From the NCBI RefSeq assembly GCF_016863635.1, contig NZ_BOPG01000114.1:1-56508 (forward strand): a DNA stretch of 56,508 nt. Direction: 5' to 3'. Positions 33,160-43,133 of the stretch are shown piece after piece. Each line of letters starts with the position of its first letter. The first letter of the stretch is position 1. Below the pieces are notes generated by a model that was not told the origin of the DNA, searched no databases, and was given only the letters and a program-made list of their open reading frames with translations. Made by a program: the position numbers and the translations under genes. This stretch comes from Virgisporangium aurantiacum. GTDB lineage: Bacteria > Actinomycetota > Actinomycetes > Mycobacteriales > Micromonosporaceae.

Positions 33160-35748
33160 ATGAGCCAGGTGACGGCGCCCGTGGCGGGACTGAGCACCGC
33201 GGAGGCGGAGGCGCACCGACGCCGCGGCGAGGCGAACACCGCAGTGGGCGGAGCGACCCGCAGCGTCACCGCGATCGTGCGGACGAATGTCTTCTCGTTC
33301 TTCAACGTGATCCTGTTCGTCATTGGTGTGGCACTCCTGGCCATGGGCCGCTACAGCGACGCCGTGATCAGCGTGGGACTCGGACTTCTCAACGCGGTGA
33401 TCAGCGCGGCTCAGGAGATCAGGGCGAAGCGCAAACTCGACCGCCTCCAGCTGTTGGACAGGGCCGACGTGCTCGTAGTGCGCGACGGTCAGGAGAGGGC
33501 GGTGGGGCCCGAGGCGGTGGTTCGCGGTGACGTGCTACGGGTCCGGGCCGGTGACCAGATCGTGGTGGACGGGCCACTGCTGGACGGTGTCCTCACCGGT
33601 GGGTTGGACGGTGGTTTGAACGGTGGTCTGTACGGGGGTCGGGTCGAGGCCGATGAGTCTCTGCTCACCGGTGAGTCGGATCCGGTCGTGAAGAACCCCG
33701 GTGATGAGCTGCGGTCGGGGAGTCTGTGCGTTGCCGGTGAGGGCTATCAGCTGGCCCGCGATGTGGGGTCGCACAGTTACGCCGGGCGGTTGACCGCTGA
33801 AGCTCGCCGGGCGACGACCGACAGAACGCCGCTGCAGCGGCGCATCGAGTTCGTGGTCCGACTCGTCATCGCACTGACGGTGCTGATGAGCAGCGCGATT
33901 CTCGCCCAGGCAGCGATCGAAGGGTTCACTGTGCTGCGGATCGTGCAGACGACCGCAGTGCTGTCCGGGCTCGTACCGTACGGCCTGTTCCTGCTCATCG
34001 CCGTCGCCTACACGGTCGGCGCCGCGTCCATCGCCCGAGATGGTGCGCTGGTCCAGCAGGTCAACGCCGTCGAGTCGGTCAGCAACGTCGATGTGGTGTG
34101 CACCGACAAGACCGGCACGTTGACGACCGGACGGCTCACCGTCCACGAGGTCGTCCCGCTCCGCGGCCACGACGTCGCCGAGGTCGAGGCCGCGCTCGGC
34201 AGCCTGGCCGGCAATGCCACCACACCGAATCTCACCATGCTGGCCCTCGCCGCGGAGCTGCCACACACCGACTGGCAGGTGCGTGAGGAGGTGCCGTTCG
34301 CCTCTTCGTTGCGCTGGTCCGGGATGGTCACCGACGCCGGCACGTGGGTGCTCGGTGCCCCCGATGCGCTCGCGCCCCGGCTACGCGAACCGATCGCGCA
34401 AGCCGCGGTCAACGAGCGGACCCGGCACGGGCTGCGGGTCCTCCTGCTAGCCCGGGCGGCAGGAGGCGACGCCCGTCTGCGCGACGGCGCGGGCACTCCC
34501 GCTTTGCCGGCCATTGAAGCTGTCGCTCTGGTCGCCCTCGCCGACGAGTTGCGCCCCGATGTCCCGCAGACGATCGAACGGCTATGCGCCAGCGGCGTCA
34601 CGCTCAAGGTGCTCTCGGGCGACGACCCGGGCACAGTGGCCGCGATCGCGACGCGAGCTGGCCTGCACGTCGGCGAGCCGGTGGCCGGGGCGCAGCTCGA
34701 CGGCCTCGACGACACGGACCTGGACCGGGTCGTGGCACGAACCGTCGTGTTCGGCCGCGTCGCCCCGGAACACAAGGAGCGCGTCGTCCGGTCGCTGCGT
34801 CGCCAGAACCGATACGTCGCCATGATCGGTGACGGCGTCAACGACGCCCGTGCGCTCAAGAGCGCCCAGGTCGGCGTCGCCATGCGCAGCGGCAGCAGCG
34901 TCACCCGTGACGTCGCCGACATCGTCCTGGTCGACGACTCGTTCGCCGCGCTGCTGCCCGCCCGGCGCGAAGGCCGACGCATCATCGGCGGCATCGGCCT
35001 GTCGATGCACATCTTCCTGACCCGCGTGGCCAGTCAGGGCCTGGTCATCCTCACCGTCACCATGCTCGGGCTGGGCTTCCCGTACTCGCCGACACAGGTT
35101 GGACTGACCCTGCTCACCGTCGGAGTGCCGACGCTGTTCCTGACGATGTGGGCCCGACCGGTTCCACCCGACACCCGGATGCTCGCCACCCTCGGTCGCT
35201 TCGTCGTCCCCGCCGCGCTGGTCACCGCTGGGTTCGGCGTAGCCGTGTACGCCACGCTGTACCAGGCGATCACGGTCGGATTCGGATCCGGACGCACCCC
35301 AACCCAGGTCATCGACGAGTTCGAAAACTACACCGGCCTGACCTACGGCACCGACACCGACTTCGCGACCGCTTCGGCGACCATCGGCGCACAAACCGGA
35401 CTGTCCACCTTCATGTGCCTGGCCTCGTTCGTTCTGATCCTGTTTCTCGCCCCACCGTCGCGGCTGTTCGCCGCCTGGACACACCCGACCACCGACCGGC
35501 GACCCGTCCTGCTGGTCGCCGCACTGGTCGCGGTCTTCGCCGCTGTTCTGTTCGTCCCGGCGCTGTACACCTACTTCGGGTTGGCCGGACCCGCCGCACC
35601 GGTGTTCGTGATCGTGCTACCGGCGCTCGCGCTGTGGTTCGCAGCGCTCACCGCCGCCTTCCGGCTCCGGCTGTTGGAGCGGGTGCTCGGCCTCGACGAC
35701 CTACCGGACACTCAGCGGCCGTTCCCGGCGGCTACGGACATCCCCTGA
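33160..35748 (+). CDS. P-type cation ATPase, CtpE-like
   Basis: 862 residues from the ATG at 33160; the open frame extends upstream without similarity. The actuator motif is LLTGESDP, the phosphorylation site VCTDKTGTLTTG, and the hinge IGDGVNDARALKSAQVGVAM. Helices flank the cytoplasmic domains. The overall pattern resembles mycobacterial CtpE, a calcium transporter. Just before the TGES loop lies a run of GGLDGGLNGGLYGG, encoded by near-identical 12-bp units, which is not expected there. Ten charged metal-binding residues of heavy-metal (P1B) types, such as a CPC motif, are not seen. It follows the two-component genes by 80 bp. Confidence 0.9.
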   Translation: MSQVTAPVAGLSTAEAEAHRRRGEANTAVGGATRSVTAIVRTNVFSFFNVILFVIGVALLAMGRYSDAVISVGLGLLNAVISAAQEIRAKRKLDRLQLLDRADVLVVRDGQERAVGPEAVVRGDVLRVRAGDQIVVDGPLLDGVLTGGLDGGLNGGLYGGRVEADESLLTGESDPVVKNPGDELRSGSLCVAGEGYQLARDVGSHSYAGRLTAEARRATTDRTPLQRRIEFVVRLVIALTVLMSSAILAQAAIEGFTVLRIVQTTAVLSGLVPYGLFLLIAVAYTVGAASIARDGALVQQVNAVESVSNVDVVCTDKTGTLTTGRLTVHEVVPLRGHDVAEVEAALGSLAGNATTPNLTMLALAAELPHTDWQVREEVPFASSLRWSGMVTDAGTWVLGAPDALAPRLREPIAQAAVNERTRHGLRVLLLARAAGGDARLRDGAGTPALPAIEAVALVALADELRPDVPQTIERLCASGVTLKVLSGDDPGTVAAIATRAGLHVGEPVAGAQLDGLDDTDLDRVVARTVVFGRVAPEHKERVVRSLRRQNRYVAMIGDGVNDARALKSAQVGVAMRSGSSVTRDVADIVLVDDSFAALLPARREGRRIIGGIGLSMHIFLTRVASQGLVILTVTMLGLGFPYSPTQVGLTLLTVGVPTLFLTMWARPVPPDTRMLATLGRFVVPAALVTAGFGVAVYATLYQAITVGFGSGRTPTQVIDEFENYTGLTYGTDTDFATASATIGAQTGLSTFMCLASFVLILFLAPPSRLFAAWTHPTTDRRPVLLVAALVAVFAAVLFVPALYTYFGLAGPAAPVFVIVLPALALWFAALTAAFRLRLLERVLGLDDLPDTQRPFPAATDIP

Positions 35749-35761
35749 CACCGGCGGCCCG

Positions 35762-36508
35762 TTACCGACCTGAGGATGGCTCCGAACCGTGCCGGCGGGG
35801 TGGCCTCCACCGCTCCGCTATCTGGGTCAGGATGTCGATGGTCGGCGCGGCTACCGGCAACGCCGACGATGGTGTTCGCAGCCCATCGAGCACGAGTGCC
35901 AGGTAGCGTCGCCACAGGCCCGGTTCGACGTGCTCGGTGTACTCCATCAGAGCCGCGACCATGAACTGGACGAGTGCGATGTCGCCGCCAACCACGTCGT
36001 CCCGCACGACACCGACCCGCTGGCAGCGCGCGATCAGTGCATCGACCGCGGGTGCGATCCGTTCCCGTATCCTCGCCACCCGTTGCCGGCCGTAGGCGTG
36101 GCTGAACAGCACATCCTGTAGCCCTCGGTCCGTGGACATGAACGTGACGGACCGTTCGAGGAAGCCGGTCAGGCCGGCCCAGGCGTCGCGAGCACGTATC
36201 CCCTCACCCGCCCAGGCGACGATCTGGTCGAGGTCCTCGTCGAAGAGGGCTTCGACGAGGTGTTCCCGGCTCGGAAACCGGCGGTACACGGTGCCCACGC
36301 CCACACCGGCGTGGTGGGCGATGTCGTCCAATGTCACGTCGACCCCCCGCGCGGCGAAGACCTCGCGGGCGGACGCCAGGATGCGTCGCCGGTTCCGCTC
36401 AGCATCGCGCCGCAACGGCCGAGCCGGCCCCGGACGTCCGGCATCCCCGTCCGCCTCCGTGGCCGCCTCCGTGGCCGCCTTGACGAAGCGGGTGGTGTCC
36501 GGCGCCAT
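35762..36508 (-). CDS. TetR-family repressor
   Basis: 248 residues. An unusual 30-residue N-terminal extension contains an AATEAATEAD repeat encoded by 12-bp units. The helix-turn-helix follows (RRRILASAREVFAARGVDVT, then AHHAGVGVGTVYRRFPSREH). It is divergent from an MFS exporter, with two strong dyad sites between them, so it probably represses the exporter and itself. It converges on the P-type ATPase gene with only 13 bp between stops. Confidence 0.92.
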   Translation of the reverse strand: MAPDTTRFVKAATEAATEADGDAGRPGPARPLRRDAERNRRRILASAREVFAARGVDVTLDDIAHHAGVGVGTVYRRFPSREHLVEALFDEDLDQIVAWAGEGIRARDAWAGLTGFLERSVTFMSTDRGLQDVLFSHAYGRQRVARIRERIAPAVDALIARCQRVGVVRDDVVGGDIALVQFMVAALMEYTEHVEPGLWRRYLALVLDGLRTPSSALPVAAPTIDILTQIAERWRPPRRHGSEPSSGR

Positions 36509-36545
36509 GACCGAACCCTACATGAGTTGAGACACTCTCTCCATT

Positions 36546-36605
36546 TGGAGGAGCCTTCTCCGGTTAAGCTCGGCCAGCCCAGCCAAGTGGAGAAGAGTCC
36601 TCCAC
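36546..36605. promoter_or_regulatory. Two TetR-type dyad operators
   Basis: TGGAGGAGCCTTCTCCG (36546-36562) and GTGGAGAAGAGTCCTCCAC (36587-36605) share the inverted arms GGAG / CTCC, with centres about 42 bp apart. They lie between the divergent TetR and MFS genes, and the second ends 22 bp before the MFS start, a good position for repression. Confidence 0.75.
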
Positions 36606-36627
36606 GCCGCGAGAAAGGTGACTCCAC

Positions 36628-38139
36628 ATGACCACCGCTCACACCCATCGCGCCGCCGCCGGCGGCGGCCATGCCAGTCACGACGACCACAATGTGCACC
36701 ACGGCCGACGCTGGATGATCCTGGGCGTACTCGGCATCGCCCAGCTCATGGTGGTGCTCGACGCGACGATCGTGAACATCGCGCTGCCCTCGGCCCAGGC
36801 CGACCTGGGCTTCACCAACGAAAACCGGCAGTGGATCGTCACCGCCTACGCCCTCGCCTTCGGCGCCCTCCTCCCACTCGGCGGTCGCATCGGGGACCTG
36901 ATCGGCCGCAAGACCACGCTGCTGATCGGTCTCGTCGGCTTCGCAGCCGCCTCCGCCGTCGGCGGCGCGGCCGGCACCTTCGGCGTCCTCGTGACCTCCC
37001 GCGCCGGCCAGGGCGTCTTCGGCGCACTACTGGCGCCGGCCGTCCTGTCGCTGCTGACCACGACGTTCACCGACGCAAAGGAGCGGGCCAAGGCGTTCGG
37101 CATCTACGGCGCCATCGCCGGCGCGGGCGGCGCCATCGGACTGCTCCTCGGCGGGCTCCTCACCGAATACCTCGACTGGCGCTGGTGCATGTACGTCAAC
37201 GTCGTCTTCGCCCTCGCCGCCATCATCGGCGCCACGGCGCTGCTACACAACCAGCACGCCGACGGCCCCCGCCATCGCCTCGACATCCCCGGCACCCTCA
37301 CCGTCTCCGCCGGCCTGTTCGCCGTCGTCTACGGATTCGCCAACGCCGAGACACACGACTGGAGCGACGTCGCCGTCTGGGGCTGGCTCATCGCCGCCGC
37401 CGTCCTGCTCGCGGCGTTCGTCGCCATCGAGATCCGCGTCGCGCACCCACTCGTCCCCATGCGCGTGCTCGCCGACCGCACGCGCGGCGGCGCCCTGCTC
37501 ACCGTTCTGACGCTCGGCATCGGCATGTTCGCCGTATTCCTGTTCCTCACCTACTACCTGCAGCAGACCCTCAACTTCTCCCCGATCAGCAGCGGCGTGG
37601 CGTTCCTGCCCATGATCGGTGCCCTCGCGGTCACCGCGACCACCGCCACCAGCCTGCTCGTACCCAGGATCGGGCCACGCCCGCTCGTGCCGACCGGCTT
37701 CCTCATCGCCGCAGCCGGCATGCTCTGGCTCACCCGCCTCGACGTCGCCTCGACCTACGCCGCCGACGTCCTCGGGCCGCTGATCGTCATGGGCATGGGC
37801 ATCGGCCTAGCGATGGCGCCGGCCATGACCGCTGGGACCTCCGGCGTCCACGCCGCCGATGCCGGCGTCGCCTCCGCACTCGTCAACACCGCGCAGCAGG
37901 TCGGCGGGTCGATCGGCACCGCCGTACTGAGCACCATCGCCGCCACCGCAATGACGGACAACCTCGCAGGCCGAACCCCCAGCCCCGACATCATCGCTGC
38001 CGCCACCGTCGACAGCTACACCACCACGTTCGCCTGGTGCGCCGGATTCTTCCTCGCCGGCGCGGTGATCAGTGGCCTGCTGTTGCGCTCCGGCCCGCTG
38101 CAGGCCGATCCTGACGCCGCACCCACCGTCCACATCTGA
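36628..38139 (+). CDS. DHA2-type MFS drug exporter
   Basis: 503 residues. After a His-rich N terminus (HASHDDHNVHHGRR) there are about 14 helices. Motifs are LDATIVNIALPSAQADLGF in helix 1 and GGRIGDLIGRK in the loop after helix 2. The family exports antibiotics, dyes and other amphipathic compounds. The divergent TetR and twin operators predict induction by the exported compound. The His-rich leader could bind metal but may be incidental. Confidence 0.93.
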   Translation: MTTAHTHRAAAGGGHASHDDHNVHHGRRWMILGVLGIAQLMVVLDATIVNIALPSAQADLGFTNENRQWIVTAYALAFGALLPLGGRIGDLIGRKTTLLIGLVGFAAASAVGGAAGTFGVLVTSRAGQGVFGALLAPAVLSLLTTTFTDAKERAKAFGIYGAIAGAGGAIGLLLGGLLTEYLDWRWCMYVNVVFALAAIIGATALLHNQHADGPRHRLDIPGTLTVSAGLFAVVYGFANAETHDWSDVAVWGWLIAAAVLLAAFVAIEIRVAHPLVPMRVLADRTRGGALLTVLTLGIGMFAVFLFLTYYLQQTLNFSPISSGVAFLPMIGALAVTATTATSLLVPRIGPRPLVPTGFLIAAAGMLWLTRLDVASTYAADVLGPLIVMGMGIGLAMAPAMTAGTSGVHAADAGVASALVNTAQQVGGSIGTAVLSTIAATAMTDNLAGRTPSPDIIAAATVDSYTTTFAWCAGFFLAGAVISGLLLRSGPLQADPDAAPTVHI

Positions 38140-38164
38140 ACGCGTGTACACCGTTGTGCGGCAT

Positions 38165-38245
38165 TCCTCGTGATCGGCGCGATCGCCGGACTCTACCCGG
38201 CCGTAAGAGCCCGCTCTCCCTGACGGAGGCACCGCACCATAGCCC
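38165..38245 (+). pseudogene. C-terminal scrap of a MacB/FtsX-type permease
   Basis: One frame reads FLVIGAIAGLYPAVRARSP and stops. Adding one base restores LSLTEAP. The intact permease at 39436 ends LVIGAMAGLYPAIRAARLAPTEALATP. This is therefore a frameshifted tail of a paralogue, with nothing of its body left. It lies on the plus strand, opposite to the intact gene. Confidence 0.65.
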
Positions 38246-38463
38246 GCCCACCATCCAACGCCGGCAATAGTGGCGCGTGGCCGGTATGCGTGAGGGAGTT
38301 ACGTGTACCGGCCGGGCTGGTTCCGGTCGTCACACGCCGGAGCCGACTCGCCGCGTCTGTGCCCGCAGGGTGTGCCCTGGTGCTCCTCGTCGTATAGCCC
38401 CGCATGTGCTCACCGAGGAATCCGGGATGGTACCTATGTCGCGGCGACCGCGACGCTGCGACG

Positions 38464-39129
38464 ATGATCCGCATGACCTTGACGCCAGGAAAACAACGGC
38501 TAGCGCTGGCAGGTGCAGGAGCCGTGTGCATCGGTGGTGTCCTGACGGCCGGCATGCTGCTGCGCGACGTCGTCCCGCCCGCCGATGCGTGGCTTTTCGC
38601 CCACGCTACCGCCGCGTCCGGAAGCACCATCGCGACCGTAGCCACCACCATCAGCGCTGCGGGGACGCTGCTTTGCCTGATCGGCGTGGCCGGGGGTATC
38701 GCCGCTGTGTGGTGGCGCGGCCGCGCGCGGGCGACGGGCTTTCTGCTGCGGTCAATCACCGTGGGCCTGCTGTGCGCCTCGTTGATATTCGCGCAGGATC
38801 TGATTCTGCGACCCGGCCCACCGCTGCAGCCGCAGGCCGGCACGTTCCCGAGCGGTCACGTGACTGTTCTGATGGCAGCGGTGGTCACCGCGGCGTTGCT
38901 TTTCGGGTCACAGCGGCCAGGCTGGCTGCGGGCGGTCATGGGAGTGGGGTTCACCACCGCCGTGCTGGTCTCGGGGAGCCGGGTGGTCCTCGGCGAGCAC
39001 TGGCTGGTCGACGTCGTCGCCGCGCTTATCGGCACCATTGGCATCGGCCTGCTGGCCGGTGCAGCGCTCCGAGTCGTTCCAACCGGTGCCGGTGCCGGTG
39101 CCGGTGCCGGTGCCGGTGCCGTCGCCTGA
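38464..39129 (+). CDS. PAP2-family phosphatase
   Basis: About 221 residues (ATG 38464 or 38473). Five or six hydrophobic helices. The PAP2 catalytic signature is present: LRPGPP for the first box (degenerate, no clear lysine-x6-arginine-proline), FPSGH for the second and SRVVLGEHWLVDVV for the third. Such enzymes remove phosphate from lipid pyrophosphates at the membrane. The C terminus ends in a (GA)6 tail encoded by six exact GGTGCC repeats (39085-39120), a likely slippage product. Neighbours give no hint of a specific substrate. Confidence 0.8.
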   Translation: MIRMTLTPGKQRLALAGAGAVCIGGVLTAGMLLRDVVPPADAWLFAHATAASGSTIATVATTISAAGTLLCLIGVAGGIAAVWWRGRARATGFLLRSITVGLLCASLIFAQDLILRPGPPLQPQAGTFPSGHVTVLMAAVVTAALLFGSQRPGWLRAVMGVGFTTAVLVSGSRVVLGEHWLVDVVAALIGTIGIGLLAGAALRVVPTGAGAGAGAGAGAVA

Positions 39130-39435
39130 GCCTGGATTGGCTCGGTCAGCGGGTGTAGTCGAGTTTGCAGTGTCCTCGGCTGACGGCACCTCGAACGGCC
39201 CGGACGTGTCAGCCGCGGGAGTCGTGCTGAGAGCCTGGTAAGTAACCGGTTCTGTGCCGCCGTGGGAGACGCGTCGTCGCCGGCCGGGCCGCGCGAAGCG
39301 GTCGTCGTCACCGTAGTTGGGCGCAGCCTCCTCGAGTGGTGGAGCCGCGGGTCGCCGTCGAGGACGTCCGTTCCTGTGCCGAGCTGATGAGCTGGACGCC
39401 CTCGACGACGACTGAACCCGGGGCGCCGCGCCGTC
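39130..39435. other. Intergenic region between convergent genes
   Basis: 306 bp with no supported gene or obvious strong hairpin. Confidence 0.4.
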
Positions 39436-40661
39436 CTACGGCGTGGCGAGCGCCTCGGTTGGTGCGAGCCGGGCCGCGCGGATCGCCGGGTAGAGGCCGG
39501 CCATCGCGCCGATCACCAGCGTGGCCAGGACGCCACCGGCGGTCGCCCACGCGGGTACCACCGTCGGCCACTCCTGGGTGAGCGAGTACAGCGCGGTCAC
39601 CGCCACCCCGATCACCATGCCGCCGGCTCCGCCCAACGCCGATAGCAGCAGCGATTCGGACAGGAACTGCCCCCGGATCTGGCCACGCGTGGCACCCAGC
39701 GACCGGCGCAGGCCGATCTCCGCCCGGCGTTCGAGTACCGAGATGACCATCGTGTTGGCCACACCGACCCCACCGACCAGGAGCGCCACCGCGCCGAGGC
39801 CGAGCAGCAGCCCGGTGAACGCCTCGTCGGTGGCCTCACGCGCGGCGAGCGCGTCGGACGGCCGGGACACCTTGACCTCGTTCGGCGCCTCCGGGTTCGC
39901 GGTCGCCGCCAGGACGGCACGCACCTCCTCGACCGACGGGTCGGTCGTCCTCGTGTAGACGGTGGTCGGGTGGCCGTCGAACGTGAGGTACTCCTCGGCG
40001 GCCGGCCAACCGACCAGGGCCGCCGAGTCCAGTTCCGGCGCCAGTGGAACCGTGTCGAGGATGCCGATCACGGTGAACCACTGCCCGCCCAGCCAGATCC
40101 GCACCTCGGCACCGACCGTGGCGATGCCCAGCCGCTTCGCCGTCGCCGAACCGAGCACCACCGCCGGGTACCGGTCGGTGGCCGCGTTCAACCACGTCCC
40201 CTCGACGACGGAGGCACCGACGGTCGCGAGCAGTTCCAGATGCGCTGCCCGCACGGCGATGCCGCCGGACTGCACCGACGGAATCCGGTCGTTGCGGTAG
40301 ACCTTGGTGTCGGACACGGTGCCGGTCGCGGCGACCCGGGTCACCGGCCCGATGCGGGAGATCATCGCCACCGCCTCCAGTGGCAGCTTGGCGTCCTCGC
40401 CCAGCAGCGTGTTGCCGGGCGCCACCGTGAGCAGGTTGGTGCCGAGAGCGGCCAGTTGCCGGTCCACCTCCGCCCGGCTGGAGCTGGAGATCCCGACGAC
40501 CGCGGTCATCGCGGCGATGCCGATGGCGATGCCGAGTGCGGAGAGGAACGCCCGCAGCGGCCGGGTGCGCAGGCCGGCGCCGCCGACCCGGAGCAGGTCG
40601 CCCGGGCGCAGCCGGTCCGGGCTCAGCGTCTGTGCGGCCGACCGGCGCGTGGTCGTGGTCG

Positions 40662-40665
<4 letters not shown>
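39436..40665 (-). CDS. MacB/FtsX-type ABC permease
   Basis: 409 residues. One N-terminal helix (LRAFLSALGIAIGIAAMTAVVGI), a large extracytoplasmic MacB-type domain (residues about 50-265) and three C-terminal helices, with the family motif SVLERRAEIGLRRSLGATRGQI between helices 2 and 3. This is the layout of mechanotransmission-type (type VII) ABC exporters, which work with an ATPase and an HlyD-like adaptor. All three parts are here, joined by 4-nt overlaps in the order lipoprotein, adaptor, ATPase, permease. Confidence 0.93.
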
Positions 40666-41323
<658 letters not shown>

Positions 41324-41327
<4 letters not shown>

Positions 41328-42412
41328 GACGGCACCCCCACGGTCATCCCCTCGGTCAACCCGTCGCCGGACACCTCGACCCGGCCACCGGCGAACAGCC
41401 CGGTCTCCACGGCCATTACGCGGCTCGACGCGCCCTCCACGATCTCCACCCCGTAGCCGCCCTCGGCCAGCGCCAGCAGGGCCGCGACCGGAATGGTGAG
41501 CACGTTCTCCCGCTTCGACGCGGTGAACGCGACGGTCACCGCCGCACGGTCCAACGTGGCCAGCGCGGTCTGGTCGTCGATGGACACGGTGACCTCCAGC
41601 GTGGTCTCGGAATCGCCGCCGCCACCCTCGCTGTCGTCGACCACCGTCTCGGCCGCGATGACCTTTCCGGCGGACTTCTTGCCGTTGGGCAGCGTCACCT
41701 CGACCGCAGCACCGACCGGAGCCAGGCGGGCGTCGCCGATGTTGAGTTCGACCGTGGCCACGCGTGCCGTACCGGTACAGCTGAGAACGGCAGTACTCGC
41801 CTGTACCGCCGCGCCGACGCTCGCCGACTGTGTCTCGACCCGCAGCGGAGCGGCCGCGAACACGACCCGGCCGAGGTCGACCACACCCGTCTCGTCGATG
41901 CCGAGGTCCTCCTGCCACTCCCGCACGGCCGAGGCGGTCGAACCGGTGTACTCCTCGTCCACGGTGAACCCGTCGTACCCGAGCGCCGCGAGGTTGGTCT
42001 CGAACTGCTTCACGTCCGCCCCCTCGATCCCGCTCGACAGGGCCCGGTACGCGGGCAGTGTCCCGATGAGGACGATCACCGGCTTGTCGTCGATCCGGAA
42101 CAGGGCCTGCCCGCGCTGGATCACCGTGCCCACACCCGCCATGCTGGTGACCGTTCCGGCGGCCCGCGCCGACACCGTCACCGGCGCGTCGTAGCCGAGT
42201 TCGCCACTCTCCGACTTGGTCTCCACCAGGGTCTGCCGGGTGACCGGCGTCGTCGCCGGCACCCGATCCCGGGCGGTTTTATCGGTCTCCCCGGACCAGT
42301 CGAGCCCGACGGCCGCGAGGGCCGCGGTTCCACCAACGAGCACCACGGCCACGCCGATGGCCGCCCGCGTGATCCAGCGCTGGCGGCGCGACCTGGGTTG
42401 ACGCCGCGTCAT
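41324..42412 (-). CDS. HlyD-like adaptor with peptidoglycan-binding domain
   Basis: 362 residues from the ATG at 42412 (MTRRQPRSRRQRW), followed by one anchor helix (ITRAAIGVAVVLVGGTAALAAVGL). The exported part starts with a barrel-sandwich strand set (VTVSARAAGTVTSMAGVGTVIQRGQALFRID), then a peptidoglycan-binding-like helix bundle (VKQFETNLAALGYDGF, then STASAVREWQEDLGI), then adaptor beta domains to the end. This architecture is common in Gram-positive MacB-type exporters and would link the pump to the wall. Confidence 0.88.
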
Positions 42413-42987
42413 CGGGTTCGACCCGGACCCGTGCCGCTCGGCCGCGGCACGAGCTGCTCGCACTTCTCCTGGGCGGACTTGAACGCTTCGGACTTGGTGT
42501 CGACGCCCTTGAGCTGGCTGCCCGATCCGCCGGTGTCACCCTCCGGGTCCGGGAAGTCCGGCACGCCGTTTTCGCGCATGCACTGCGCGAACTTGCGCTG
42601 CCGCTCGATCGACTCCGCGTCGATCTGCGGCGGCTCGCCGCCGTTCGGGCTGTACTGCTTGCACTTCTCCATTGCCGCCTTCACCACATCCTGATCGGTG
42701 CCCTGCGGTATTAGCGCGCCGCCGCCGCTGTCCCCGCCGGGGTCCTTGAAGTCGGGCACGCCGTTCTCGCGCATGCACTGCGCGAACTTCAGGCTGTCGC
42801 CGCGCTGGGCGGCGTTCGCGCTGCTCGTGGCGTTGGGACCGTCGCCGGCGGACGCCACGCCGCCGTCCTCGTCGGAGCCGGAACAGCCGGTGAGGGCCAG
42901 GACGGTGGCCAGCGCCGCCGCGACGGCGAGGAGCAGCCCGACCTCGCGGACCGTCCGGGTCGGTGTCGGAAACATCTGTCGTGTCAT
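42409..42987 (-). CDS. Lipoprotein with a duplicated CMRENGVPDF motif
   Basis: 192 residues. The signal peptide ends in a lipobox, VLALTGC, so the mature protein is lipid-anchored. KFAQCMRENGVPDF followed by DP-G-D occurs twice, near residues 67 and 132, each with a second cysteine about 45-50 residues later (EKCKQ and EKCEQ). This suggests two tandem disulfide-stapled units. Family members are often found first in actinobacterial MacB-type operons, as here, and overlap the adaptor gene by 4 nt. The molecular function is unknown; ligand capture for the pump is a guess. Confidence 0.85.
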   Translation of the reverse strand: MTRQMFPTPTRTVREVGLLLAVAAALATVLALTGCSGSDEDGGVASAGDGPNATSSANAAQRGDSLKFAQCMRENGVPDFKDPGGDSGGGALIPQGTDQDVVKAAMEKCKQYSPNGGEPPQIDAESIERQRKFAQCMRENGVPDFPDPEGDTGGSGSQLKGVDTKSEAFKSAQEKCEQLVPRPSGTGPGRTR

Positions 42988-43133
42988 GCGGCCACCGTGC
43001 CGGCGGCGCCGTGCTACGCGCGTCTACCGGCGGGGAGCGGACCCGCGTCTATCCCGCGATATACGTCCGCCACCGGGGGATCCACCCCGCGGTGCACGCG
43101 ACTGCGACGGCTCCGGCGGTAGATTCGCCCATC

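Noticed and set aside
36618..38114. 498-codon plus-strand frame overlapping the MFS gene
   Set aside because: Arg/Pro-rich shadow frame of the 503-residue exporter, typical of high-GC DNA.
39085..39120. GGTGCC hexanucleotide run as a regulatory repeat
   Set aside because: It lies inside the PAP2 gene and encodes a (GA) tail; simple slippage explains it.
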